DNA of 33,965 nucleotides from Acidovorax sp. Root219 (GCF_001428665.1 NZ_LMIJ01000044.1:59324-93288), one strand, 5' to 3'. Shown: positions 16,106-23,329, counted from the first letter of the stretch. Numbers and translations: made by a program. The notes: a model not told the origin generated them from the letters alone.

Positions 16106-16237
16106 ATGAAAAAACAATTCTTCAAATTCGGCGTGGCCGCTGTCTTGCTGTCGATGGCCGGCATGGCCATGGCCCAGTCGGGCTGCTGCTCGGAACTGGC
16201 CGAATGCTGCCTGGAAATGCTGGGCTGCTGCGATTGA
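16106..16237 (+). CDS. Secreted micro-peptide with three Cys-Cys pairs
   Basis: A 43-residue protein: MKKQFFKFG start, hydrophobic core, and AMAQ signal-peptidase site after residue 23. The predicted mature peptide is only 20 residues and contains six cysteines as three CC pairs (C27-C28, C34-C35, C41-C42) with four acidic residues between or after them. Ribosome-binding site AGGA lies at 16094-16097 before ATG 16106, and a strong terminator follows, supporting a real gene. The composition is like a short metallothionein-type metal binder in the periplasm; this is inference. It is convergent with arsB and follows another Cys-rich secreted protein gene. Confidence 0.6.
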   Translation: MKKQFFKFGVAAVLLSMAGMAMAQSGCCSELAECCLEMLGCCD

Positions 16238-16260
16238 TCGGCTGAACCCGGCTGAATGAT

Positions 16261-16298
16261 GGCGGGCCGGTACCCCTGGGTGCGGGCCCGCCTCTTTT
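16261..16298 (+). terminator. Rho-independent terminator after the Cys-rich peptide genes
   Basis: ggcgggcc (16261-16268) pairs perfectly with ggcccgcc (16285-16292), with a 16-nt loop that can itself pair (accc/gggt), and is followed by tctttt (16293-16298). It ends the + strand unit 24 bp after the micro-peptide stop. Confidence 0.65.
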
Positions 16299-16303
16299 GG
16301 GGC

Positions 16304-17590
16304 CTACCTGAGCGAAAGCCGCAGCGCCAGCGCCGCCAGGGTGACCAGCAGCACGGGCAGGGTGATGACCGCCCCCACGCGAAAGTAATAGCCCCAGCCG
16401 ATACTGATGCCCTTGCGCTGCAGCACATGCAGCCACAGCAGGGTGGCCAGTGATCCGATGGGGGTGATCTTGGGCCCCAGGTCGCTGCCGATGACGTTGG
16501 CGTAAATCATCGCTTCCTTGACCACGCCGGTGGCGGCGGATGCGTCGATGGACAGCGCGCCCACCAGCACTGTGGGCATGTTGTTCATGAGTGACGAGAG
16601 CAACGCCGTCAGCACCCCCGTGCCCAGTGCCGCACCCCAGATGCCGTAGCCGGCAAAGGCGTTGAGCCACTGGCTGAGGTACGCCGTCAGCCCCTGGTTG
16701 CGCAGCCCGTAGACCACCAGGTACATGCCCAGCGAGAAGACGACGATCTGCCACGGCGCCTCGCGCAGCACCTTCCTTGTGCTGATCACGTGGCCCCGGC
16801 CCGCCACGGCCAGCAGCAGTGCGGCGCCTGCGGCGGCGGTGGCGCTGACCGGCACACCCAGCGGTTCCAGCCCGAAAAAGCCGACCAGCAGCAGCACCAG
16901 GACAACCCACCCCGTCTTGAAGGTGGCCGGGTCGCGGATGGCAGCGGCCGGCAGCTTGAGCTGGTCCTGGTTGTAGGCGGTGGGAATCTCCTTGCGAAAG
17001 TACAGCAGCAAGATGGCCAGCGATGCCGCCACCGAGGCGAGGTTCACCGGCACCATGACCGAGGCGTATTCGTTGAACCCGATGCGAAAGAAGTCGGCCG
17101 AGACGATGTTCACCAGGTTGGACACCACCAGCGGCAGGCTGGCCGCATCGGCAATGAAGCCCGCCGCCATCACGAAGGCCAGGGTGGCGCCGGGGCTGAA
17201 CCCCAGGGCCACCAGCATGGCGATCACGATGGGGGTGAGGATGAGTGCCGCCCCGTCATTGGCGAACACCGCTGCCACGGCCGCGCCCAGCAGCACGATG
17301 AGCGCAAACAGCATGCGGCCACTGCCGCGCCCCCAGCGCGCCACGTGCAGGGCCGCCCACTCGAAGAAGCCCGCCTCGTCGAGCAGCAGGCTGACGATGA
17401 TGATGGCGATGAAGGCGGCCGTGGCGTTCCACACGATCTGCCAGACCACGGCGATGTCGGACACCTGCACGACCCCGGTGAGCAGCGCCACGGCGGCACC
17501 CGCGCTGGCGCTCCAGCCAATGCCCAGCCCGCGCGGCTGCCAGATGACCAGCGCGATGGTGGCAACAAAAATCGACAGAGCCACAAGCAT
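16304..17590 (-). CDS. arsB: Arsenite efflux permease ArsB
   Basis: Inner-membrane arsenite/antimonite exporter of the ArsB family, 428 aa (E. coli ArsB is 429). Hydrophobic helices run through its length. Family segments are visible: VFANDGAALILTPIV, ADAASLPLVVSNLVNIVSADFF, and near the C-terminus MNNMPTVLVGALSID and NVIGSDLGPKITPIGSLATLLWLHVL. No arsA ATPase gene is present, so it would act as a proton-coupled antiporter. ATG 17590 gives the usual N-terminus; an upstream in-frame start at 17638 would add a non-conserved leader. It is transcribed divergently from arsC through overlapping promoters and converges on the Cys-rich peptide genes. Confidence 0.95.
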   Translation of the reverse strand: MLVALSIFVATIALVIWQPRGLGIGWSASAGAAVALLTGVVQVSDIAVVWQIVWNATAAFIAIIIVSLLLDEAGFFEWAALHVARWGRGSGRMLFALIVLLGAAVAAVFANDGAALILTPIVIAMLVALGFSPGATLAFVMAAGFIADAASLPLVVSNLVNIVSADFFRIGFNEYASVMVPVNLASVAASLAILLLYFRKEIPTAYNQDQLKLPAAAIRDPATFKTGWVVLVLLLVGFFGLEPLGVPVSATAAAGAALLLAVAGRGHVISTRKVLREAPWQIVVFSLGMYLVVYGLRNQGLTAYLSQWLNAFAGYGIWGAALGTGVLTALLSSLMNNMPTVLVGALSIDASAATGVVKEAMIYANVIGSDLGPKITPIGSLATLLWLHVLQRKGISIGWGYYFRVGAVITLPVLLVTLAALALRLSLR

Positions 17591-17665
17591 CTGTTTTCTC
17601 TTTTCAAAAGGGGAAGTGGGGGAGGGGGCCGCAAGCATCTGCGGGTGCAGGGAGTTTGCGGTTGC

Positions 17666-17693
17666 TTGAATATTTCAATAATAGTTGTATTAT
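17666..17693 (+). promoter_or_regulatory. Predicted arsC promoter (near-leaderless)
   Basis: TTGAAT (17666-17671) as -35 and TATTAT (17688-17693) as -10 with a 16-bp spacer. Initiation would fall at about 17700, next to the arsC ATG at 17701; no ribosome-binding site is present, consistent with a leaderless message. Confidence 0.45.
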
Positions 17694-17697
17694 TGAT
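17674..17697. promoter_or_regulatory. Putative ArsR operator 1
   Basis: AT-rich inverted repeat ttcaataata-gttg-tattattgat: 9 bp pair perfectly (17675-17683 with 17688-17696) around a 4-bp spacer. It overlaps the -10 boxes of both divergent promoters. Its arm length, spacer and ttcaata core match the repeat at 18595-18618, so both are probably bound by the ArsR encoded here. Confidence 0.6.
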
Positions 17698-17706
17698 GCC
17701 ATGCAA
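17678..17706 (-). promoter_or_regulatory. Predicted arsB promoter
   Basis: On the minus strand TTGCAT (17701-17706) as -35 and TATTAT (17678-17683) as -10 with an optimal 17-bp spacer. The -35 overlaps the arsC start codon. The predicted arsB leader is about 80 nt. Confidence 0.5.
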
Positions 17707-18132
17707 GCCTCCACCGACACCACCATCTTCCACAACCCGGCCTGTGGAACGTCGCGCAACGTGCTCGCGATGATCCGCCACGCCGGCATCGAGCCCACCG
17801 TCGTCGAATACCTCAAGACGCCGCCCAGCCGCGAAAAGCTCACCGAGCTGATCGCCGCCATGGGCATCCCCGTGCGCGCGCTGCTGCGGCAAAAGGGCAC
17901 GCCGTACGACGAGTTGGGCCTGCAAGACCCTGCGCTGTCCGATGGGCAGCTGCTCGACGCCATGCTCGCCCACCCGATCCTCATCAACCGGCCCATCGTC
18001 GTGACGCCCGCCGGCACCCGGCTGTGCCGCCCCTCCGAGGCCGTGCTGGACCTGCTGCCCGCGCTGCCCGGCCCGTTCGCCAAGGAAGATGGCGAGCTGG
18101 TCATCGACGCGCAGGGCCGCCGGGTCGCTTGA
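17701..18132 (+). CDS. arsC: Glutaredoxin-dependent arsenate reductase ArsC
   Basis: Cytoplasmic reductase converting arsenate to arsenite with glutathione/glutaredoxin, 143 aa (R773 ArsC is 141). The catalytic Cys is C15 in FHNPACGTSRN; the phosphate-site arginines lie in ILINRPIVVT and GTRLCRPSEAV. ATG 17701 begins right after operator 1 and has no ribosome-binding site, consistent with the predicted leaderless start. It is the first gene of the + strand ars operon, 47 bp before arsR. Confidence 0.93.
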   Translation: MQASTDTTIFHNPACGTSRNVLAMIRHAGIEPTVVEYLKTPPSREKLTELIAAMGIPVRALLRQKGTPYDELGLQDPALSDGQLLDAMLAHPILINRPIVVTPAGTRLCRPSEAVLDLLPALPGPFAKEDGELVIDAQGRRVA

Positions 18133-18179
18133 TTCCCTGGGCCTATGCCGCCATCCAACCGCTCTTGTATAGTCAGTCC

Positions 18180-18557
18180 GTGCAAAAAACCGCCGCCACC
18201 GCCGTCTTCGAATCGCTGTCCTCCCCGGTGCGGCTCGACGTGTTCCGCCTGCTCGTGCGGCAGGGGCCTGGCGGCATGGTGGCCGGCGAGATATCGGCGG
18301 CGCTGGACGTGCCGCCCACCAACCTGTCCTTTCATCTCAAGGGCATGACGCACGCCTCGCTGCTCACCGTGGAGCAGGAGGGCCGCTACCAGCGCTACCG
18401 GGCCAACCTGGCGCTGATGGCGGAGCTGATCGGCTACCTGACCGAAGAGTGCTGCGCGGGCAACCCTGAACTGTGCGCCGAGCTGCCCGTCAAGGCCGGC
18501 TGCGCGCCAGCTTCGGCGGTGGGCAAGAAGCGCCCCAAGCCCACTGCAGCAGCTTGA
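18180..18557 (+). CDS. arsR: ArsR-family arsenite-responsive repressor
   Basis: Dimeric winged-helix metalloregulator, 125 aa. The HTH covers about residues 34-60 (AGEISAALDVPPTNLSFHLKGM), with the wing in EQEGRYQRYRA. The helix-3 CxC arsenic site of R773 ArsR is absent. Instead C91, C92 and C99 lie after the last helix (EECCAGNPELC), as in the Acidithiobacillus ferrooxidans-type ArsR that binds As(III) with C-terminal cysteines; C108 is extra. The C-terminus is Lys/Pro-rich. GTG 18180 gives the expected N-terminus; an in-frame TTG lies at 18165. It likely represses through both operators in this locus. Confidence 0.88.
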   Translation: MQKTAATAVFESLSSPVRLDVFRLLVRQGPGGMVAGEISAALDVPPTNLSFHLKGMTHASLLTVEQEGRYQRYRANLALMAELIGYLTEECCAGNPELCAELPVKAGCAPASAVGKKRPKPTAAA

Positions 18558-18594
18558 CAGACCGATCCATTGCCTGTCTTTCCATGGTCATTAG

Positions 18595-18618
18595 TTCAAT
18601 ATTTAATGAAATATTGAA
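18595..18618. promoter_or_regulatory. Putative ArsR operator 2
   Basis: Perfect 10-bp inverted repeat ttcaatattt-aatg-aaatattgaa in a short AT-rich island between arsR and the second arsC. Geometry matches operator 1. It suggests a separate ArsR-controlled promoter for the four downstream genes. Confidence 0.7.
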
Positions 18619-18666
18619 ATTAACCCTTCAACCAGCCGCCGTCATCACTTTCTGGAGTCTTTCCCC

Positions 18667-19161
18667 ATGACTGAAAAAACCTACAACGTGCTCTTCATCT
18701 GCACGCAGAACTCTGCCCGTTCCATCCTGGCCGAGGCCTTGCTCAACCATTTCGGAGGAGGGCGCTTTCGGGGGCACTCGGCCGGCAGCTTTCCCAGTGG
18801 CACCGTCAACCCGCTGGCACTGGCCACGCTGGAGCGGCTGCATGTGCCCGCCACCGGCGCGCGCAGCAAGAACTGGGACGAGTTTGCCCAGGCCGGCGCG
18901 CCCGAGATGGACTTCGTGTTCACCGTCTGTGACAACGCCGCCGGCGAGGTCTGCCCCGTCTGGGCGGGCCAGCCCATGAGCGCGCACTGGGGCGTGCCCG
19001 ACCCCTCGGCCGCCGAGGGCACGCCCGAAGCGGTGGACAAGGTGTTCCGCGACACGGCGCTGATCCTCAAGCGGCGCATCGAGCTGCTGCTGGCGCTGCC
19101 TTTGGAGAAGCTCGACTCCCTGGCGATCAAGCGCCAGGTGCAGGACATCGGGCGGGCGTGA
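18667..19161 (+). CDS. arsC: LMW-phosphatase-type arsenate reductase ArsC (copy 1)
   Basis: Arsenate reductase of the low-molecular-weight tyrosine phosphatase fold, 164 aa. The P-loop CX5R is C12-TQNSA-R18; C88 and C96 (VCDNAAGEVCPVW) provide the cysteine pair that relays the disulfide in thioredoxin-type enzymes, and the general acid is in WGVPDPS. ATG 18667 has GGAG at 18654-18657. It follows operator 2 and precedes a paralogue by 43 bp. Confidence 0.92.
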   Translation: MTEKTYNVLFICTQNSARSILAEALLNHFGGGRFRGHSAGSFPSGTVNPLALATLERLHVPATGARSKNWDEFAQAGAPEMDFVFTVCDNAAGEVCPVWAGQPMSAHWGVPDPSAAEGTPEAVDKVFRDTALILKRRIELLLALPLEKLDSLAIKRQVQDIGRA

Positions 19162-19204
19162 ACCCCACCCAGGCCCCCTCACTTTTTCATTCCCTTCCAC
19201 GACC

Positions 19205-19699
19205 ATGACCACCCACATCCTCATCCTGTGCACGCACAACTCCGCGCGCAGCGTGCTGGCCGAAGGCATGCTCAACCACCTGGCCAAGGTCCGCGGCCTG
19301 GACGTGCAGGCCCACAGCGCCGGCAGCGCCCCGAGCGGCCGCATCAACCCCCTGGCGCTCGAAGCGTTGGCCAGTGCGGGCGTCAGGACGGACGCCTTTC
19401 GCAGCAAGAGCTGGGACGAGTTCACCGCTGCCGATGCACCGGTGATGCGCATCGTCATCACCGTCTGCGACAGTGCGGCCAGCGAGGTCTGCCCGTACTG
19501 GCCGGGCACCCCCATCCAGATGCACTGGGGCTACCCCGACCCCTCCAACGCCCAGGGCGGCGACGAGGCCAAACGCCAGGCCTTCGAGATCACCCGCCAG
19601 GCCATCGGCTACCGCATGCTGCAATTGCTGGAGCTGCCCCTGGCCGACCTGAGCGACGCCGACCTGCAGACCCAGCTGAACAGAATCGCACACAGCTGA
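19205..19699 (+). CDS. arsC: LMW-phosphatase-type arsenate reductase ArsC (copy 2)
   Basis: Second arsenate reductase of the same fold and length (164 aa). The P-loop is C9-THNSA-R15; C88 and C96 (VCDSAASEVCPYW) and WGYPDPS are conserved in the same positions as in copy 1. Much of the surrounding sequence differs, so this is an old duplication or separate acquisition rather than a recent copy. There is no clear ribosome-binding site before ATG 19205. arsH follows after 32 bp. Confidence 0.92.
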   Translation: MTTHILILCTHNSARSVLAEGMLNHLAKVRGLDVQAHSAGSAPSGRINPLALEALASAGVRTDAFRSKSWDEFTAADAPVMRIVITVCDSAASEVCPYWPGTPIQMHWGYPDPSNAQGGDEAKRQAFEITRQAIGYRMLQLLELPLADLSDADLQTQLNRIAHS

Positions 19700-19731
19700 G
19701 CAACCACCATTACCGCACCACAGCCTGCCCC

Positions 19732-20529
19732 ATGCTTTCTGACCTGCCCCACATCGACGCCCAACTGCTGCATATGCCCGACACCGCGCGTTTGTCCGCT
19801 GCGCTGGCGTCCACCCATCCCGCGCGCATCCTGATGCTCTACGGCTCCCTGCGCGAGCGCTCGTTCAGCCGCCTGGCCACCGAGGAGGGCGCGCGCATCC
19901 TCACGGCGCTGGGGGCCGAGGTGAAGATCTTCAACCCCGAGGGCCTGCCACTGGCCGACGGCGCGCCGGACTCGCACCCCAAGGTCGCCGAGTTGCGCGC
20001 GCTGGCCGCCTGGTCCGAGGGCATGGTCTGGTGCTCGCCCGAGCGCCATGGCGCCATGACCGGCATCCTCAAGACGCAGATCGACTGGATCCCGCTGGCC
20101 CAGGGGGCCGTGCGCCCCACGCAGGGCAAGACCCTGGCGGTGATGCAGGTGTGCGGCGGCTCGCAGTCCTTCAACGCGGTCAACCAGATGCGAGTGCTCG
20201 GCCGCTGGATGCGCATGCTCACCATCCCCAACCAGTCCTCGGTGGCCAAGGCCTTCCAGGAGTTCGGCGACGACAACCGCATGAAGCCCTCGGCCTACTA
20301 CGACCGCATCGTGGATGTGATGGAAGAACTCATGAAGTTCACCCTGCTCACGCGCGATGTGTCGCCGTACCTGGTGGACCGCTACAGCGAGCGCAAGGAG
20401 TCGGAGGCGCAACTGGAGCGCCGGGTTCAATTGCCGCAGGCGGTGCCGGCCGCACGGGACTGTGGGTGTACTCCCCCCGTAGCCCAGGCTCTGACCGCGA
20501 CCGCCGCGCCGGCGTGCTGCGCCCGGTGA
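19732..20529 (+). CDS. arsH: Organoarsenical oxidase ArsH with Cys-bearing C-terminal tail
   Basis: NADPH:FMN oxidoreductase of the ArsH family, 265 aa, which in characterised members oxidises trivalent methyl or aromatic arsenicals. The flavin-binding YGSLRERS lies at residues 37-44 and the WCSPERHGAMTG segment and QIDWIPL follow, then QVCGGSQSFNAVNQMRVLGRWMRM. After the conserved core ends at about residue 235 there is a tail with C244, C246 (CGC) and C262, C263 (CC) just before the stop, which could bind arsenic. ATG 19732 is used; no ribosome-binding site is clear. The stop overlaps the MFS gene start (GTGA). Confidence 0.93.
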   Translation: MLSDLPHIDAQLLHMPDTARLSAALASTHPARILMLYGSLRERSFSRLATEEGARILTALGAEVKIFNPEGLPLADGAPDSHPKVAELRALAAWSEGMVWCSPERHGAMTGILKTQIDWIPLAQGAVRPTQGKTLAVMQVCGGSQSFNAVNQMRVLGRWMRMLTIPNQSSVAKAFQEFGDDNRMKPSAYYDRIVDVMEELMKFTLLTRDVSPYLVDRYSERKESEAQLERRVQLPQAVPAARDCGCTPPVAQALTATAAPACCAR

Positions 20530-21740
20530 ACAAGCAACAGCCCGCGGCCACCGTCGCCCGCCTGGGCACGGCCCAGACCCTGGCCTGGGCCTCGACCTAT
20601 TACCTGCCGGCCATCCTGGCCGTGCCCATGGCACGGGACATGGGCCTCTCGGTGGCCATGGTGTTCGCGGCCTTCTCCTGCGCACTCGTCGTCTCTGCGC
20701 TCCTGGGGCCGTATGCGGGCCGCAGCATCGACCGCTGGGGCGGCCGGCCGGTGCTGGTGGCCACGAGTGGCGTGTTTGCGCTCGGGCTGGCCGCTCTGGC
20801 CATGGCCCAGGGGCCGTGGAGCCTGTTTGCCGCCTGGGTGCTGCTCGGCGTCGGCATGGGCAGCGGGTTGTACGAGGCCGCGTTTGCCGCGCTCGTGCAT
20901 CTGCACGGCAAGAACGCGCGCAATTCGATCACCGGCATCACCCTCATCGCCGGCTTTGCCAGCACGGTGGGCTGGCCGCTGTCGATGTGGATGGAGTCGC
21001 AGTGGGGCTGGCGTGGCGCCTGCTGGGCCTGGGCTGCGCTGCACCTGGTGGTTGGGCTACCCCTCAATGCATGGACGCCGCGCAGGGCGGTGGCCGAGGC
21101 AGCCCCCGTGGGCTCCGCAGTTGGCGCCGCAGCGCCTGTGGCCGATGCGGCGCCTGCCCATGCCCGGCGCGCCACGGTGTTGCTGGCCTTCGTCTTTGCC
21201 GCCACCTGGTTCACCAGCACCGCCATGGCGGCGCACCTGCCGCGCCTGCTGCAGGAGGGCGGCGCCACGCTGGCCACCGCCGTGGCCGTGGGTGCACTGG
21301 TGGGGCCGGCGCAGGTGGCGGGGCGCCTGCTGGAGTTCGGCCTGCTGCGCCATGTGCACCCGCTGCTGTCCGCGCGCCTGGCAGCGCTCATGCATCCGCT
21401 GGGCGCCGGGCTGCTGGCCGTGGCCGGCGCACCGGTGGCTGTGGTGTTCGCGCTGTTCCATGGCGCAGGCAACGGCATCCTGACGATTGCCAAGGGCACG
21501 CTGCCGCTGGTGCTGTTCGGCCCGGCGGGCTACGGGCACCGGCAGGGGGTGCTCATGGTGCCGGCGCGCATCGCGCAGGCGGCAGCGCCGTGGCTGTTCG
21601 GCCTGTGCCTGGACCGGCTGGGGGCAGGCGCGCTGTGGGTGTCTGCCGGGCTGGGCGTCGCGGCCTTTCTGGCGCTGCTGGCGGTGGCATCACCGGCCGG
21701 TGCGCCGACAATGAGCATGCACAAAGCTCGCAAGGGATGA
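20526..21740 (+). CDS. MFS transporter in the ars operon
   Basis: Inner-membrane major facilitator, 404 aa, with about twelve hydrophobic helices. The loop between helices 2 and 3 has the MFS motif form GPYAGRSIDRWGGRPVL; a central Ala-rich loop (about residues 185-215) separates the halves. The GTG start at 20526 overlaps the arsH stop by four bases, so it is coupled to arsH. Position suggests export of an arsenic species, perhaps the pentavalent organic product of ArsH. ArsJ is less likely because the partner GAPDH gene is absent; ArsK-like is possible. It is the last gene of the operon; no clear terminator follows. Confidence 0.85.
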   Translation: MNKQQPAATVARLGTAQTLAWASTYYLPAILAVPMARDMGLSVAMVFAAFSCALVVSALLGPYAGRSIDRWGGRPVLVATSGVFALGLAALAMAQGPWSLFAAWVLLGVGMGSGLYEAAFAALVHLHGKNARNSITGITLIAGFASTVGWPLSMWMESQWGWRGACWAWAALHLVVGLPLNAWTPRRAVAEAAPVGSAVGAAAPVADAAPAHARRATVLLAFVFAATWFTSTAMAAHLPRLLQEGGATLATAVAVGALVGPAQVAGRLLEFGLLRHVHPLLSARLAALMHPLGAGLLAVAGAPVAVVFALFHGAGNGILTIAKGTLPLVLFGPAGYGHRQGVLMVPARIAQAAAPWLFGLCLDRLGAGALWVSAGLGVAAFLALLAVASPAGAPTMSMHKARKG

Positions 21741-21861
21741 AGGAAGCCCGCAGGATCGAGGCGGCACGGCATGATGGTGTGGCTCTTCGCACCGTGTTCT
21801 GATGAGATGCCATTGGCCGCCGCGCTTCATCCTCGCGGGGCCGGGGCCTGACAGGGCAAGC

Positions 21862-22233
21862 TCAGCGCAGGCGCGCTTCGAGCTGGGTCTCGATATGCTC
21901 GCGTTCGGTGTTGAACTGCAGGGCCGTGATTTCGCTGGACTCGTACTTGCGCGCGGTGGAGAGCAGCAGCACGGTGTTCTCCAGCCGCGTGTCCTGCTGC
22001 ATGGAGGGGGGCAGGGCGGTCAGCCGGTCAAAGCTCTGCTTGTAGAACTCGCTCCACATCAGCGCGCCGGCCTGGGCTTGCGCCTTGGCCTTGTCGTGCC
22101 AGCGGGCAAATTCGTCGAGAGAGCCTTCGCGGGGGCTGGAGCAGCCGGCCAGCAGGGCCGACAGGGAGAGCACCAGGGTGGTGGCCAGAACGGCCGGGCT
22201 TTGGTGGCCAGGGGTCAGGAAACGTGGGTTCAC
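21862..22233 (-). CDS. Small hypothetical lipoprotein
   Basis: A 123-aa protein with a lipoprotein signal: hydrophobic residues about 14-28 and lipobox LAGC with C31. The mature part is charged and helical; I recognise no family. The GTG start at 22233 is strongly supported by AAGGAGG spaced six to seven bases upstream. It would be an envelope protein; its function is unknown. It is convergent with the ars MFS gene across 121 bp, and 290 bp of apparently empty sequence lie on its upstream side. Confidence 0.65.
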   Translation of the reverse strand: MNPRFLTPGHQSPAVLATTLVLSLSALLAGCSSPREGSLDEFARWHDKAKAQAQAGALMWSEFYKQSFDRLTALPPSMQQDTRLENTVLLLSTARKYESSEITALQFNTEREHIETQLEARLR

Positions 22234-22523
22234 GGTATTCCTCCTTCGGGGGTGCAGCGCCGGAAATTCCGGTGTGCACGCCAGATGGTACTCCCGTGCT
22301 CCTCTTTTTGCCAGCAGGTTCCGCGCGGGCGTTGCGTTTGCGCCCTATTTTGGGGGATTTGCATGTGCCCAGTGGGCTGCAGGGCCGGTGCGGCGCATCA
22401 ATGGAGTTGCGGGAGTCAAAGGGGTGTGGCATGCCTGCGGCGAATGCGCAGGCAGAGGATCTGCGAATCGCCGGGATGACCGGGGCACCGGCAGGGCCCC
22501 GTGCCCGCACGGTGCGCGCAAAC

Positions 22524-22706
22524 TTACTCGGGAAACCCTTGCGTGAGGATCTGCTCCACCCCACCGGGCAGGCGGACCATGGAGTCCACCGACTGCACCG
22601 TGATGTCGGGCATCAGGACGGTTGCCGCCGCCAGGAAGGCCAGCACAACGGTCGCCACAAACGCGGCAACGGCACGCGCGCGGGGAGGCAGGTGATGGAA
22701 CTTCAT
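22524..22706 (-). CDS. Small one-helix membrane protein
   Basis: A 60-aa protein starting at ATG 22706 with AGGAG ribosome-binding site. A basic stretch (KFHHLPPRAR) precedes one hydrophobic helix (about residues 12-31), then a short, polar, probably periplasmic tail. No known family recognised. Alternatively the helix is an uncleaved or cleaved signal peptide. The 9-bp direct repeat gcctcaatg at 22746 and 22767 lies 40-70 bp upstream of its start. Confidence 0.5.
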   Translation of the reverse strand: MKFHHLPPRARAVAAFVATVVLAFLAAATVLMPDITVQSVDSMVRLPGGVEQILTQGFPE

Positions 22707-23103
22707 GGCACTACTCCTGGTGGGTAAAAACAATCCGGGGCAGGGGCCTCAATGACCCCCGAATCAGCCTCAATGGCCGATGGGTAGATTTCAGCAAAGT
22801 GTCCCAGTTCCGCGTGTAAGACAACAGCGATAAATGGGCTTGGTGACCGTTGTTACGGGTGGTTGCGTGTGAGAGCGCAGACCATCAGCGGGGCGCGACG
22901 ACGAGGCGTGTCGTCACCCACCGTAAAAGCCTGCAACAGGCCACGCGCAGCGTGTGTTGCAGATGCTTGCAAATGGTGCACGGCCATGCCTCTAGAGCGG
23001 TGCAAGGCAGCCGTGAATGGCCGCCGATGCGCCGCCATGTAACGCAATGCTTCACGCGTGCCTGGACGTGCGCAGCAAAGCGGCAAAAGGGTGAAATGAA
23101 AGC

Positions 23104-23141
23104 GCGCCACGCGCAGCGCGTGCAGACGCGCAGCGTGGCGC
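23104..23141. repeat. Strong GC-rich inverted repeat
   Basis: gcgccacgc (23104-23112) pairs perfectly with gcgtggcgc (23133-23141), and gcgcgt (23116-23121) pairs with acgcgc (23126-23131) across a 4-nt loop, giving 15 base pairs with one small internal bulge. No T-run flanks it. It is a candidate structured RNA or protein-binding site in the gene-free region. Confidence 0.5.
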
Positions 23142-23291
23142 CGGTGTTCGCCAGAAAGGGGGTGGCGACGGCACCTTCTCTGGCCAGCGGACAGCTGGCA
23201 CCGCTGCGGCCTGCGAGGTCAGCAGTGGATGCGGGGAGTGATGATGATCGCGGGGAAAAAAAGCATGGCTGCCGGGTTACGGGTGGCTAGC

Positions 23292-23329
23292 AAAAAAAAG
23301 ACCCTTCGAGACCGAGATCCCGGGAGTCT
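23292..23329 (-). terminator. Rho-independent terminator of hemP
   Basis: On the minus strand AGACTC (23324-23329) pairs with GGGTCT (23299-23304), allowing one G-U pair, followed directly by seven U (23292-23298). It lies 15 bp after the hemP stop. The loop is large and can pair further. Confidence 0.5.

Noticed and set aside
18165..18180. A -10-like TATAGT at 18168 as an arsR promoter
   Set aside because: No acceptable -35 at the right distance; arsR is more simply co-transcribed with arsC.
22850..23290. A 146-aa plus-strand frame and an 85-aa minus-strand frame in the gene-free stretch
   Set aside because: Weak start codons, no ribosome-binding site, Arg/Cys/His-rich composition without domain; the 23104 hairpin lies inside.
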